The notes beneath the pieces were generated by a model that worked only from the letters and a program-made list of their open reading frames with translations, did not search any database and was not told the origin of the DNA. From positions 1,240,001 to 1,304,000 of the forward strand of contig NZ_CP107834.1 of the NCBI RefSeq assembly GCF_036346595.1: a DNA stretch of 64,000 bases, in the 5' to 3' direction. Below are positions 45,751 through 54,754 of the stretch, in pieces. The first letter of the stretch is position 1. Every line of letters starts with the position of its first letter. Origin of the DNA: Streptomyces sp. NBC_00525 (GTDB lineage Bacteria > Actinomycetota > Actinomycetes > Streptomycetales > Streptomycetaceae). The translations under genes and the position numbers were made by a program.

Positions 45751-46452
45751 ATGTCCGCCCCTCCCCCGCAGCCCCGCCCGGGCAAGGGCCCCCGCGCCGC
45801 CGAGGCGATCTTCGACGCCACCCTGCGGCTGCTCGCCGAGCGCGGCTATCCGGGGCTCACCATCGAGGCCGTCGCCCAGGAGGCCGGGGTCAACAAGACG
45901 ACCATCTACCGCTGGTGGCCCTCGAAGGCGGCGCTGCTGCGCGCCGCGCTGCTCCGGGCCCCCGTCCTGGACATCGCCGTCCCCGACACGGGGTCGCTGC
46001 GCGGGGACCTGATCGCCCTCACGGAGCAGGTGACCGCGCTGGTGACCGGCGTACGCACCCAGGCGATCGTGCGGGCCCTGGCCTCCGGCTCGGGGCTGGC
46101 GGACGACGAACTGGCGGCGCTGGCACGGGACTTCTTCGCGGACCGGTTCGCGCGTGAGCAGCCGGTGTTCCGGCGGGCCGCCGCGCGCGGCGAGCTGCCG
46201 CCGGGGGCCGACCCGATGCTGCTGCTCGATCTGACGGCCGGGGCGGTGTGGGTGCGGGCACTGCTCAGGAACGAGCCCGTGCCGCCCGGATTCGCCGCGG
46301 CCGCCGTGGACGCGGTGCTGCCCGCGCCGGGCTCTCGGGTTTCTCAGTCGTCGTCCGGGTCGCCTGCGGTCAGGTCCAGCAGCGCGGTCACCGGGTCGGT
46401 GTCCGGTGCGGCGCGGGGCCACCACTCGTCCGCGCCGGGATCGGACTCGTAG
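45751..46452 (+). CDS. TetR-family transcriptional regulator
   Basis: A 233-residue repressor. Residues 12-60 form the TetR helix-turn-helix (AAEAIFDATLRLLAERGY, LTIEAVAQEAGVNKTTIYRWW), followed by an alpha-helical ligand domain ending near VDAVLPAPG. The last 37 or so residues (Ser/Gly-rich, SQSSSGSPAVRSSSA...) run antisense through the 3' end of the convergent SWIM gene and look like read-on past a lost stop codon. ATG with TGGAG seven bases upstream. Its operator is directly upstream. Confidence 0.9.
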   Translation: MSAPPPQPRPGKGPRAAEAIFDATLRLLAERGYPGLTIEAVAQEAGVNKTTIYRWWPSKAALLRAALLRAPVLDIAVPDTGSLRGDLIALTEQVTALVTGVRTQAIVRALASGSGLADDELAALARDFFADRFAREQPVFRRAAARGELPPGADPMLLLDLTAGAVWVRALLRNEPVPPGFAAAAVDAVLPAPGSRVSQSSSGSPAVRSSSAVTGSVSGAARGHHSSAPGSDS

Positions 46453-47657
46453 CCGTACCAGCGGCCGTCCCGGCCGAAGCGGAGCTGGAGGGCGCCGCCG
46501 GGGTGGGTCAGGTGGTTGCGCCGGGGCTGGAAGCGGGGGAAGCCGGCCGCCGCGAGGGCCGGGCGGGCCCGGTCGAAGGGGCCCGCCGGCGGGTCCCACG
46601 GCGTCTCCAGGACCGCCAGTCCCTCGGCCCCGCCCTGCCGCCAGGCGGCCACGGCCCTGGCCAGGTCCGTGGTGTTGCGGCCGGTGGCGGAGGCCAGCTC
46701 CCGGTAGAGGGCGCGGGTGGTCGCGGTGAGCCCCGCGGTGGGTCCGGCCGCCGCGAGCCGGACGGCGTCCTGCCAGAGGGTGAGCCCGGCGACCGGGTCG
46801 TGGCCGGTGGTCAGCAGGGCGTGGGCGCGGGCCGCCGCGTCCGTGGCCAGCTGGTCGAGGGCGAGCGGGTCGCGGGCGCCGGGCAGGGCGGGGTAGGCGG
46901 GCGGGCGGCCGGGATACGGCTCCACGGGGAGCGGAGCGGGCAGCGGCGGCAGGAAGCGGGCGGCCAGCGCCTCCCCGGCCGGTACGGACGGGGTCTCGGG
47001 GGCGGCGGGCCGTTCGCGGGCGGAGTGCGCGGCGTTGCGCCGGCCCAGCTCTTCCAAAAGTTCGCGCTCGCCCCGGCCGCGCAGCAGGAGCAGCACGAAC
47101 GGGTCGGTGTCCAGCAGCAGCGCCATCTGGTAGCTGAGAGCCGCGACGTGCTTGCAGGGGCGGCCGCGGTCGGGGCAGTTGCAGGCGGGGTCGAGGTCGC
47201 CCGGCGCGGGCAGCAGGGTCATGCCCGCGTCCGTCGCGGTGTCGGCCAGGGAGTGCGGCATCTCCTTGGCGAGCAGCGCGGCGAGATGGCCGGGGCGGGC
47301 GGCGACCGCGTCCAGCAGGGTGTCCCAGTCGGGGTCGCCGAACGTGCGCAGCCGCAGTTCGGCGCGGTAGGGGCGGGGGCGGCTGCCGTGCACATAGGCG
47401 ACGACGTGCCCCGGGGTGACGGTGATCGCGGCGACGTGACCGCCGTCCGCGTAGTCCCGGCCGCGGGCGAGCCGGGGGCCGTCCATCGACAGGGACTCCA
47501 GGGCCGCCACCCAGGCGCGGCCCCACCAGCTCTCCGCGAACGGTTCGCCCTCGCCCGAGGTGCGCTCGGGAACGGCCTCGAAGGTGCGCCGCAGATCGTC
47601 GGGGCCGGGGCGGGAGCGGGCGCCGGGGCGGGCCGGGGTCGGGCGGCCGGGGGTCAT
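46344..47657 (-). CDS. SWIM zinc-finger protein
   Basis: A 437-residue protein with the SWIM finger CNCPDRGRPCKHVAAL near residue 160 (C-x-C-xn-C-x-H). The N-terminal half has the FAESWWGRAWVAALES and ARGRDYADGGHV segments seen in proteins that accompany bacterial SNF2 helicases; the C-terminal half is helical with WQDAVRLAAAGPTAG and a final WYGYESDPGADEWWP. Its ATG overlaps the stop of the SNF2 gene (ATGA), so the two are a coupled pair, probably working together on DNA or chromatin-like complexes. Biological role is not established. Confidence 0.9.
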   Translation of the reverse strand: MTPGRPTPARPGARSRPGPDDLRRTFEAVPERTSGEGEPFAESWWGRAWVAALESLSMDGPRLARGRDYADGGHVAAITVTPGHVVAYVHGSRPRPYRAELRLRTFGDPDWDTLLDAVAARPGHLAALLAKEMPHSLADTATDAGMTLLPAPGDLDPACNCPDRGRPCKHVAALSYQMALLLDTDPFVLLLLRGRGERELLEELGRRNAAHSARERPAAPETPSVPAGEALAARFLPPLPAPLPVEPYPGRPPAYPALPGARDPLALDQLATDAAARAHALLTTGHDPVAGLTLWQDAVRLAAAGPTAGLTATTRALYRELASATGRNTTDLARAVAAWRQGGAEGLAVLETPWDPPAGPFDRARPALAAAGFPRFQPRRNHLTHPGGALQLRFGRDGRWYGYESDPGADEWWPRAAPDTDPVTALLDLTAGDPDDD

Positions 47658-50536
47658 GACGGCCTCCGCAGGGAGACGAGGTCGGCCAGGTCCTGGTCGC
47701 TCAGCTCGGTCAGCGCGCTCTCGCCGCTGCCGAGGACGGCGTCGGCCAGGGCCCGTTTGGCGAGCAGCATCTCGCCGATGCGGTCCTCCACCGTGCCCTC
47801 CGCGATCAGCCGATGGACCTGGACGGGCTGGGTCTGGCCGATGCGGTAGGCCCGGTCGGTGGCCTGCTCCTCGACGGCCGGATTCCACCAGCGGTCGTAG
47901 TGGACCACGTGGGCGGCACGGGTGAGGTTGAGGCCGGTGCCCGCCGCCTTGAGGGAGAGCAGGAAGACCGGGACCTCGCCGGACTGGAAGCGGTCGACCA
48001 TCCGTTCCCGCTCGGCGATCGGGGTGCCGCCGTGCAGCAGCTGGGAGGGGACGGCGCGCGCGGCCAGATGCGCGGAGAGCAGCCGGGCCATCGTCACGTA
48101 CTGGGTGAAGACCAGGACGGAGCCGTCCTCGGTGAGGATCGTGTCGAGGAGTTCGTCGAGGAGGGCGAGCTTGCCGGAGCGGCCGGTGAGCCGGGAGCCG
48201 TCCTCCTTCAGATACTGCGCGGGATGGTTGCAGATCTGCTTGAGGGAGGCGAGCAGCTTCATGATCAGGCCGCGCCGCGCGATGCCCTCGGACGCCTCGA
48301 TGTACGCCATGGTCTCGCGCACGGTGGCCTCGTAGAGCGTGGCCTGTTCGCGGGTGAGGAAGACGGGGTGGTCGGTCTCCGTCTTGGGCGGCAGCTCGGG
48401 CGCGATGCCGGGGTCGGACTTCTTTCGGCGGAGCAGGAAGGGCCGGACGAGCCGGGACAGCCGCTCCACCGCCTCGTCGTTGCCGAGGCCCGCCGCCGTA
48501 CCGGTGTTCTCCACGATCCGGGCGTGCCGGGCGCGGAACGCCTTGAGCGGGCCGAGCAGGCCGGGCGTGGTCCAGTCGAGCAGCGCCCACAGCTCGGAGA
48601 GGTTGTTCTCCACGGGGGTGCCGGTCAGGGCGACCCGCGCCGGGGCGGGGATGGTGCGCAGCGCCTTCGCGGTGGAGGAGTGCGGGTTCTTGACGTGCTG
48701 GGCCTCGTCGGCGACGACCAGGCCCCAGCGGTGGGCGGCCAGTTCGGCGGCGCTGGAACGCATCGTGCCGTACGTGGTGAGGACGAAGCCCCGGTCGGCG
48801 CCGGTGAGGGTGCGGCCGGTGCCGTGGAAGCGGCGGACGGGGACGCCGGGGGCGAAGCGGTTGATCTCGCGGTGCCAGTTGCCCAGCAGGGAGGCCGGGC
48901 AGACGACCAGCGTGGGCGCGGGGTGGGCGCGGTGGAGATGGAGGGCGATCAGGGTGATCGTCTTGCCGAGGCCCATGTCGTCGGCGAGGCAGCCGCCGAG
49001 GCCGAGCGAGGTCATCCGGTCCAGCCAGGCCAGGCCGCGCAGCTGGTAGTCGCGGAGGGTGGCGTGGAGTCCGGGCGGCGGGGCGGGCAGCGGGTCGTCG
49101 GCGAGGAGGCGGTCGCGCAGCCGGGCCAGGGCACCGGCGGGGACCGCCTCGACCTGTTCGCCGTCCACCTCGGCGCTGCCGGTCAGGGCGACGGCCAGGG
49201 CGTCCACCGGGTCGAGCAGGCCCAGCTCCCGCTTGCGGGCCTTGCGGACGAGCGCGGGATCGACGACGACCCACTGGTCCCGCAGCCGCACCACGGGCCG
49301 GTGGGCCTCGGCGAGCAGGTCCATCTCGGCCTCGGTGAGCCGTTCCTCGCCCAGCGAGAGCTGCCAGTCGAAGGCGAAGAGCCGTTCGGCGTCGAAGAAG
49401 GCGGTGCCGTCCGTGGCCGTGCCGGGGGCGGGGCGGACGACGGCCGTCGCGGTGAGGGAGCGGGCCAGCTCCCTGGGCCAGTGCACGCTCACCCCGGCGG
49501 CGGCCAGCCGGGCCCCGGCGTCGCCCAGCAGCTCGTACAGCTCGTCCTCGCCCAGGGCCAGCACGTCGGGGACGGGCTGGCCGAGGAGCCGGTCGAGCGG
49601 GGCCCAGACGCGGGCGGCCCGGCGCAGCGCGAGCGCGGTGTCGACCCTGGCGCGCGGGCCGAAGGGGTCGCCCGCCTCCCCGGCCCACAGCGCCGCCGCG
49701 TCGACGACGTGGGTGGGGTCGGCGAGGCTGTGCACCTGGGTGACGGCCGCCGCGGCGTGCCGGGCGGCGGGGCGCGCCGGTGCGGAGCCGTCGGCCGTGC
49801 CGTCGGGGCCGGTGGTGTCGAAGAGGGTGTACGCGGAGAGGTCCAGGCGCAGCGAGATCCGCACTCCGGCGTCCAGCCCGGAGGCGACCTCCACGGCCCA
49901 TTCCCGTGCGCCGGGCAGCCGCTGGGGCTCCTCCGCCGCGAAGGGGGCGCCCATGGCCGGGGCGGCGGCGGGCGTCCGGGGCAGGGTGTCGGCGAGGGCG
50001 TCGAGGAAGGCGCCGATCAGCGGCTCGGGGGCGGGCAGCCGCGGCGGGGTCGGGCCGGGCAGCGGGACGGCGTGTCCCTCCCAGGGCAGGGCGGCGGCCA
50101 CCGCGCGCAGATGGGCCACGTCCCCGGCGTCGCGCGGGCCGGCCCGCCAGGCGTCGTGGTCGTCGGCGGTGAGGCCGGGGAGCATGCGGCCGCCGGCCAC
50201 CAGCCGCAGGGCGTGCAGGGCGGCGGCGCCCCAGCAGCGGGTGGCCGGGTGGGCGGAGCGCTGATGGCGGGCGCGGGCGAGCAGCGGCAGGGCGTCGGCG
50301 ACGGGCAGCAGCAGCGCGGGCACGGTCCGCAGCTCCACCCCGTCCGGTGCGCCGGAGGGCCGGACCACCGTGATCTCCTCGGCGCGGGCGCCGGGGGGCG
50401 CCTCGGGGAGCGGGCCGTCCAGCGGGTCCCAGAAGGCGACGCGGCCGCGTCGCGGCGGCGTACCGGGCAGGAAGACGGCGGCGCAGCGCGGCAGTCGGCT
50501 GTCGTCCGCGTCCTGCGGCGGCGGTGCGGTGCCCAC
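47654..50536 (-). CDS. SNF2-family DEAD/DEAH-box helicase
   Basis: A 960-residue SWI2/SNF2-type ATPase. An N-terminal 400-residue region of unknown fold and an SNF2-associated domain precede the motor. Walker A is DDMGLGKT near residue 520, the DEAQ box is VVADEAQHVKN, motif III LTGTPVENN, and the helicase C domain shows LVFTQYV, LLSLKAAGTGLNLT and QATDRAYRIGQTQPV. The GTG start has GAGGGGAGGG five bases upstream; a more distant open frame upstream lacks coding character. It is followed directly by the SWIM gene. It likely remodels or translocates on DNA in repair or transcription. Confidence 0.93.
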   Translation of the reverse strand: MGTAPPPQDADDSRLPRCAAVFLPGTPPRRGRVAFWDPLDGPLPEAPPGARAEEITVVRPSGAPDGVELRTVPALLLPVADALPLLARARHQRSAHPATRCWGAAALHALRLVAGGRMLPGLTADDHDAWRAGPRDAGDVAHLRAVAAALPWEGHAVPLPGPTPPRLPAPEPLIGAFLDALADTLPRTPAAAPAMGAPFAAEEPQRLPGAREWAVEVASGLDAGVRISLRLDLSAYTLFDTTGPDGTADGSAPARPAARHAAAAVTQVHSLADPTHVVDAAALWAGEAGDPFGPRARVDTALALRRAARVWAPLDRLLGQPVPDVLALGEDELYELLGDAGARLAAAGVSVHWPRELARSLTATAVVRPAPGTATDGTAFFDAERLFAFDWQLSLGEERLTEAEMDLLAEAHRPVVRLRDQWVVVDPALVRKARKRELGLLDPVDALAVALTGSAEVDGEQVEAVPAGALARLRDRLLADDPLPAPPPGLHATLRDYQLRGLAWLDRMTSLGLGGCLADDMGLGKTITLIALHLHRAHPAPTLVVCPASLLGNWHREINRFAPGVPVRRFHGTGRTLTGADRGFVLTTYGTMRSSAAELAAHRWGLVVADEAQHVKNPHSSTAKALRTIPAPARVALTGTPVENNLSELWALLDWTTPGLLGPLKAFRARHARIVENTGTAAGLGNDEAVERLSRLVRPFLLRRKKSDPGIAPELPPKTETDHPVFLTREQATLYEATVRETMAYIEASEGIARRGLIMKLLASLKQICNHPAQYLKEDGSRLTGRSGKLALLDELLDTILTEDGSVLVFTQYVTMARLLSAHLAARAVPSQLLHGGTPIAERERMVDRFQSGEVPVFLLSLKAAGTGLNLTRAAHVVHYDRWWNPAVEEQATDRAYRIGQTQPVQVHRLIAEGTVEDRIGEMLLAKRALADAVLGSGESALTELSDQDLADLVSLRRPS

Positions 50537-50559
50537 CCGGTCCCTCCCCTCGCGTCGTG

Positions 50560-50610
50560 CGCGGCCCTCGCGGGCCGCGTACCGGCGGGCTCCGTGCCTG
50601 GTCGGCACGG
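50560..50610 (-). terminator. Two hairpins between the SPFH gene and the helicase
   Basis: CCGTGCC/GGCACGG (50592-50610) lies 32 bases beyond the stop of the SPFH gene, and CGCGGCCC/GGGCCGCG (50560-50579) follows. They should separate the SPFH transcript from the SNF2-SWIM operon. Confidence 0.7.
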
Positions 50611-50642
50611 CTCCCGGCTGTCGTTTTCCCTGCTGCGCGAGT

Positions 50643-51512
50643 CTAGGCGGAGGGTCTGACAACGTCCTCAGCGGCGGACGGCCGCACGTCCTCGGCGGCG
50701 GCCGGCCGCGCGCCGGGGTCCGGGGGCCGCGCGGTGTCGGGCGGGGGCGGGTTCTGCTGGGCCCGTTCCAGGAAGCGGAGCAGTTCGACCGGGAACGGGA
50801 GCACCAGTGTGGAGTTCTTCTCGGCCGCGACCGCCACCACGGTCTGGAGGAGTCGCAGCTGGAGCGCGGCGGGCTGGGTGGACATCTGCGACGCCGCCTC
50901 GGCCAGCTTCTTGGACGCCTGGAGTTCGGCGTCGGCGTTGATGACGCGGGCGCGCCGCTCACGGTCGGCCTCGGCCTGGCGGGCCATGGAACGCTTCATC
51001 GTCTCCGGCAGCGAGACGTCCTTGATCTCGACCCGGTCGATCTGGACGCCCCAGCCCACCGCCGGGCTGTCGATCATCAGCTCCAGGCCCTGGTTGAGCT
51101 TCTCCCGGTTGGACAGGAGGTCGTCCAGATCGCTCTTTCCGATGATCGAACGGAGCGAGGTCTGCGCCATCTGGGAGACCGCGAAGCGGTAGTCCTCGAC
51201 CTCCACGACGGCGCTCGCCGCGTCGACCACCTTGAAGTAGATGACGGCGTCCACCCGGACCGTGACGTTGTCGCGGGTGATCCCGTCCTGGGCGGGCACG
51301 GGCATGGTGACGATCTGCATGTTGACCTTGCGCAGCCGCTCGACGCCGGGCAGCACCATCGTGAACCCCGGCCCGCGTATGTCGTCACGGAGCCGTCCGA
51401 GCCGGAGCACCACGCCCCGCTCGTACTGTTTGACGATCCGCGCGGCCGCCGCCAGATACAGGGCGCCTGCCAGCGCCGCCGCGACCACCGCGATCAAGAG
51501 GTCCTGGACCAT
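50643..51512 (-). CDS. SPFH/Band 7 (slipin-type) membrane protein
   Basis: A 289-residue stomatin-like scaffold anchored in the membrane by one N-terminal helix (residues 3-27). The Band 7 domain follows (IVKQYERGVVLRLGRLRDDIRGPGFTMVLPGVERLRKV, cores near 30-70), with TRDNVTVRVDAVIYFKVVD and a coiled-coil region SMARQAEADRERRARVINADAE. The C-terminus is Pro/Asp-rich. Slipins usually pair with an NfeD protein, but none is encoded next to it. They organise membrane microdomains. ATG with AGGGGG six bases upstream. Confidence 0.93.
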   Translation of the reverse strand: MVQDLLIAVVAAALAGALYLAAAARIVKQYERGVVLRLGRLRDDIRGPGFTMVLPGVERLRKVNMQIVTMPVPAQDGITRDNVTVRVDAVIYFKVVDAASAVVEVEDYRFAVSQMAQTSLRSIIGKSDLDDLLSNREKLNQGLELMIDSPAVGWGVQIDRVEIKDVSLPETMKRSMARQAEADRERRARVINADAELQASKKLAEAASQMSTQPAALQLRLLQTVVAVAAEKNSTLVLPFPVELLRFLERAQQNPPPPDTARPPDPGARPAAAEDVRPSAAEDVVRPSA

Positions 51513-51576
51513 GACGGCCCCCTGCCAGCCGGAGGACCCCGGCTCTCGGCCTCGCACCTCTTCGTGCGCTACTACC

Positions 51577-51605
51577 ACGGTATGCCTGGTCGCGCCGCGG
51601 GTCGA
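51577..51605 (-). promoter_or_regulatory. Candidate sigma-70-type promoter of the SPFH gene
   Basis: TCGACC (51605-51600) and TACCGT (51582-51577) are 17 bases apart on the minus strand, 65 bases before the SPFH ATG. The -35 has one mismatch to TTGACC. Confidence 0.4.
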
Positions 51606-51737
51606 ACGGCTCTCCCCCGCCCGGCCGCTCCCCGGATGCCGGGGGCCGGGGAAGCGGGCAGGGTGGCCAGCACCGGCACGTACACCCGGCCCGCGCACCG
51701 CGGTGTGCGCGGTGACGAGACAGACGAGGACCCGCCC

Positions 51738-52085
51738 ATGCCCGTGATCGACCGCCGACGCCGCCGGCTCGCCATCGCCGCCCAGGCCGTGTTGCTGACC
51801 CTGACCGTCGCAGGCTGCTCGGGCCTGGGCCGGACCGCGGTCGGCCCGGTCATCTACACCACCGAGCGGGACGCCGTGATCCAGGTGAACAGCCCCTCCG
51901 TCAAGGGCTGCCACCGGCTCGCCCCGGCCGGCGCCAAGGCGGTGGCCAACGAGACGCTGGTCGACATCATCCTGTACCCGACGCCGGACTGCTCCGGGCC
52001 GGGGACCGCGTACGTGGCGACCAGCTTCTCCGACGAGAACGCGCACACCGCGCCGCCCTGGCGCAGCTTCAGCACGGTCCACTGA
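51738..52085 (+). CDS. Small secreted lipoprotein of unknown function
   Basis: A 115-residue exported lipoprotein: basic start RRRRRLAIAAQ, hydrophobic core and lipobox LTVAGC with the lipidated cysteine near residue 27. The mature part (about 88 residues) has two more cysteines (GCHRLAP and DCSGPG) that could form a disulfide, and YTTERDAVIQVNSPSVKG. I recognise no family. GAGGA lies seven bases before the ATG. Divergent from the SPFH gene. Confidence 0.8.
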   Translation: MPVIDRRRRRLAIAAQAVLLTLTVAGCSGLGRTAVGPVIYTTERDAVIQVNSPSVKGCHRLAPAGAKAVANETLVDIILYPTPDCSGPGTAYVATSFSDENAHTAPPWRSFSTVH

Positions 52086-52205
52086 CGCGCGGACGCGGCC
52101 GGCCCACCGACCGCGCGGGCGCGCGACCGACTCCGCGCCCGCCTCGTCCGGCGCCGGGCCGCAGGTGTCCGGTCGCGGGTCCATGCTGGTAGGTGAGGCG
52201 ATGCC

Positions 52206-52499
52206 ATGCGTACCGGCAATGAACCGACGAACGCCCGCAGTCCGCTGCGGATGCGGCTCTGGTTGAGCCTGTGGGGCCTGGCCTGGACCGTCTTCGGAGT
52301 GACGGCCTTCGCGGTGAACGGGCGCACCGGCTGGGCCGTCGTGTGCGGGGTGCTGCTCGCGCTGGTCCTGGTGGATCTGTGCGTGGTCGTGCACCGGCTG
52401 CGACAGGGCGCCCACTTCCAGCCGGGCCGCTCCGTGCCGCCGTACGAGCCCGACCACGGACCGGACGGCGGCAAGGGCCCTCCACCGGGCACGCCCTAG
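52206..52499 (+). CDS. DUF6343-type small membrane protein
   Basis: A 97-residue protein with two hydrophobic helices (about residues 18-38 and 43-63), a basic turn, and a C-terminal soluble tail with HFQPGRSVPPYEPDHG. This pattern (N-terminal RTGNEPTNARSPLRMRLWLS and PPYEPD) is typical of a family of uncharacterised Streptomyces membrane proteins. GGTGAGG lies six bases before the ATG. Its stop shares bases with the stop of the convergent TPR gene. Confidence 0.8.
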   Translation: MRTGNEPTNARSPLRMRLWLSLWGLAWTVFGVTAFAVNGRTGWAVVCGVLLALVLVDLCVVVHRLRQGAHFQPGRSVPPYEPDHGPDGGKGPPPGTP

Positions 52500-52876
52500 G
52501 AGGCGGCTCCGCCGCGGTCGTCGAAGCGGGCGGCGCGCAGGTATTCCGGGTTGGGGTCCAGCGCGGCCGCGAGCCGGAAGTGGCGTACGGCCCGCTCCGG
52601 GTGATTGGAGCGCTCGAAGGTGCGGGCCAGCGCGAAGTGCGCGAAGGCGTTGTCCGGCTCCCGCTCCAGCACCAGCTCGAATTCCAGCTCGGCCGGGCGC
52701 AGTTGCGCCGCCGCGAAGAAGGCGCGGGCGCGCAGCAGCCGGGCGGCGGTGTTCTCGGGGTGGGCGGCGATCACCGAGTCGAGCAGCCGCACGGCGCCAC
52801 GGGGGTCGCGCGCGGCGAGCAGTTGCTCGGCCGCGCGGAAGTCGATGACGTCGGTCTCCGGATTCCTCTCGGGCAC
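52496..52876 (-). CDS. Tetratricopeptide repeat protein
   Basis: A 126-residue all-helical protein with about three TPR units: FRAAEQLLAARDPRGAVRLLDSVI, AARLLRARAFFAAAQLRPAELEFELVL and AFAHFALARTFERSNHPERAVRHF. TPR proteins mediate protein contacts; the partner is unknown. No signal peptide. It lies 73 bases downstream of coaE on the same strand. Confidence 0.9.
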   Translation of the reverse strand: MPERNPETDVIDFRAAEQLLAARDPRGAVRLLDSVIAAHPENTAARLLRARAFFAAAQLRPAELEFELVLEREPDNAFAHFALARTFERSNHPERAVRHFRLAAALDPNPEYLRAARFDDRGGAAS

Positions 52877-52949
52877 GGTCGCTTCCTTCCGCTGGTCCGT
52901 CCCGGCATGAACGCCCGCCCGGTCGCGGGTATTCCTCGCACGGGAGCCC

Positions 52950-53552
52950 TCAGCCCGCCTCGGCGCGCCGGATCAGCTCGGCCCACACCTCGCGGACCCG
53001 GTCCGCCAGTTCCCCGACGGGTCCGTCGTTGTCGATGACCAGGTCGGCGATGGCGCGCCGCTGTTCGCGGGTGGCCTGGGCGGCCATGCGTGCGCGGGCG
53101 TCCGCCTCGGTCATGCCGCGCAGCCGTACGAGCCGGTCGAGCTGGGTCTCCGGGGCGGCGTCGACCACGACGACCAGGTCGTAGAGGGGGGCGAGGCCGT
53201 TCTCGGTGAGCAGGGGGACGTCGTGGACGACCACGGAGTCCGGCCCGGCGGCCTTCTCCAGTTCGGCGGAGCGCTCCCGGACCAGGGGGTGGACGATCGC
53301 GTTGAGCGCGGCGAGGCGGTCCGGGTCGGCGAAGACGACGGCGCCGAGCGCGGGCCGGTCCAGGGCGCCGTCCGGCGTCAGGACACCCGCACCGAACTCC
53401 TCGACGACGGCGGCGAGACCGGGGGTGCCGGGTTCGACCACCTCGCGCGCGATGCGGTCCGCGTCGATGAGGACGGCCCCGTGGCCGACGAGCAGCCGGG
53501 ACACTTCGCTCTTGCCGGCACCGATACCACCGGTCAGGCCCACTTTCAGCAT
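52950..53552 (-). CDS. coaE: Dephospho-CoA kinase
   Basis: Last enzyme of coenzyme A synthesis, 200 residues, phosphorylating the 3'-hydroxyl of dephospho-CoA. P-loop GGIGAGKSE at residues 8-16, [19 protein letters not shown] and [21 protein letters not shown] with the lid region are all seen. The ATG lies 7 bases after a TAGGCT hexamer (53565-53560), suggesting a leaderless transcript. The C-terminal extra domain found in mycobacterial CoaE is absent, as in other Streptomyces. Confidence 0.97.
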   Translation of the reverse strand: MLKVGLTGGIGAGKSEVSRLLVGHGAVLIDADRIAREVVEPGTPGLAAVVEEFGAGVLTPDGALDRPALGAVVFADPDRLAALNAIVHPLVRERSAELEKAAGPDSVVVHDVPLLTENGLAPLYDLVVVVDAAPETQLDRLVRLRGMTEADARARMAAQATREQRRAIADLVIDNDGPVGELADRVREVWAELIRRAEAG

Positions 53553-53559
53553 GCCCGGC

Positions 53560-53608
53560 AGCCTAGTGCCCGCCTTCCCTGATCGGTGCGGTCGGGGGAG
53601 GCGGGCAC
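53560..53608 (-). terminator. Terminator after the PAC2 gene, abutting the coaE -10
   Basis: Arms GTGCCCGCCT (53566-53575) and AGGCGGGCAC (53599-53608) pair perfectly over 10 bp, with further CCC/GGG pairing inside. The coaE -10 candidate TAGGCT (53565-53560) begins at the very next base, so termination of the upstream gene and initiation of coaE are packed into about 50 bases. Confidence 0.75.
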
Positions 53609-53632
53609 GAGGAGGGGGCTCTGGTGGTGTGG

Positions 53633-54571
53633 TCAGGCGTCGCCCTCGCGCTCGGCGAGGAACTTCTCGAACTCCAGGCCGATCTCGTCGGCGGACGGCA
53701 GGTCCGCGGGCTCGGCGACCAGGTTGCCGCGGGTCTCGGCGCCGGCGACCGCGTCGTACTGGTGCTCAAGGCCCTCGACCAGCGAGACCAGCTCCTCGTC
53801 GCCCTGGCCGATCTGGCGGTCGATCTCCGTCTGGGTGCGGTGCGCCTCGGTGCGCAGGGCGTGCGCGACGGACGGGAGCACCAGGCCGGTGGCGGCGGTG
53901 ATCGCCTCCAGGGCGGTGAGCGCCGCGTCGGGGTAGGCGGAGCGGGCGACGTAGTGCGGGACGTGGGCGGCGACGCCGAGCACGTCGTGGCCCGCCTCCA
54001 TCAGCCGGTACTCGACGAGCGCCTCGGCGGAGCCGGGCACCTGCGCCTCCTCGAAGGGGCTGCGGTGGCCGGGCATCAGGTCGGTGCGGTTGCCGTGCGG
54101 GGTGATGCCGACGGGGCGGGTGTGCGGGACGCCCATCGGGATGCCGTGGAAGTTGACCGCGAGCCGGACGCCGAGCCGTTCGACGACCTCCTCGACGGCG
54201 GCGGCGAACCGCTCCCACTCCACGTCGGGCTCCGGGCCGGAGAGCAGCAGGAACGGCGCGCCCGTGGCGTCCTGGACGACACGGACCTCCAGCGCCGGGG
54301 TGTCGTACGCGGACCAGCGGTCGCGCTTGAACGTCAGCAGCGGGCGGCGGGCGCGGTAGTCGATCAGGCGGTCGTGGTCGAAGCGGGCCACGACCTGGTG
54401 CGGCAGCGATTCGAGCAGGCCGTCGACGATCTGCTCACCGGTCTCACCCGCGTCGATGTACCCCTCGAAGTGGTAGAGCATGACCAGGCCGGCCGACTCC
54501 TGGGCGAGCGCCATGTCGACGACAGCCAGGCCCTTCGGCTCCCATTCGTACAAACTCTGCGGATCAGGCAC
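53633..54571 (-). CDS. PAC2-family protein
   Basis: A 312-residue protein of the PAC2 (proteasome assembly chaperone 2) superfamily. N-terminal [26 protein letters not shown] and the conserved [16 protein letters not shown] and [19 protein letters not shown] segments support the call; in actinobacteria such proteins are typically about 300 residues. Their role is not settled, though a link to proteasome assembly or to carboxylate-amine ligase-like chemistry has been proposed. GTG start with AAGGAGGAG at eight bases. It is downstream of rpsA on the same strand order but separated by a terminator and a 17-bp tandem repeat. Confidence 0.92.
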   Translation of the reverse strand: MPDPQSLYEWEPKGLAVVDMALAQESAGLVMLYHFEGYIDAGETGEQIVDGLLESLPHQVVARFDHDRLIDYRARRPLLTFKRDRWSAYDTPALEVRVVQDATGAPFLLLSGPEPDVEWERFAAAVEEVVERLGVRLAVNFHGIPMGVPHTRPVGITPHGNRTDLMPGHRSPFEEAQVPGSAEALVEYRLMEAGHDVLGVAAHVPHYVARSAYPDAALTALEAITAATGLVLPSVAHALRTEAHRTQTEIDRQIGQGDEELVSLVEGLEHQYDAVAGAETRGNLVAEPADLPSADEIGLEFEKFLAEREGDA

Positions 54572-54625
54572 GGTTACCGCTCCTCCTTGTGTTCCTGGGA
54601 AACAACGTCCCGCGGATCAACGGCA

Positions 54626-54659
54626 TTCCCCGTACCCGGTGTTTCCCCGTACCCGGCGT
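54626..54659. repeat. Tandem 17-bp direct repeat
   Basis: TTCCCCGTACCCGGYGT occurs twice head to tail (54626-54642 and 54643-54659, differing at one Y position) upstream of the PAC2 gene. Repeats of this size may be operator boxes or slippage products. Confidence 0.8.
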
Positions 54660-54677
54660 TTCGGCGGCGGAAAACGC

Positions 54678-54711
54678 GTGAGGCCCGCCCCCCGAAGGGG
54701 ACGGGCCTCAC
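54678..54711 (-). terminator. Terminator of rpsA
   Basis: Arms GTGAGGCCCG (54678-54687) and CGGGCCTCAC (54702-54711) pair perfectly and a CCC/GGG extension narrows the loop. It lies 43 bases beyond the rpsA stop. Confidence 0.85.
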
Positions 54712-54754
54712 GGTCACTTCACCTACCGCGGTCGATGCCGGGAGGGCCGGAGCG

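Noticed and set aside
47813..50659. Plus-strand frame of about 950 codons antisense to the SNF2 helicase
   Set aside because: Same reason: low-complexity antisense translation opposite an intact helicase.
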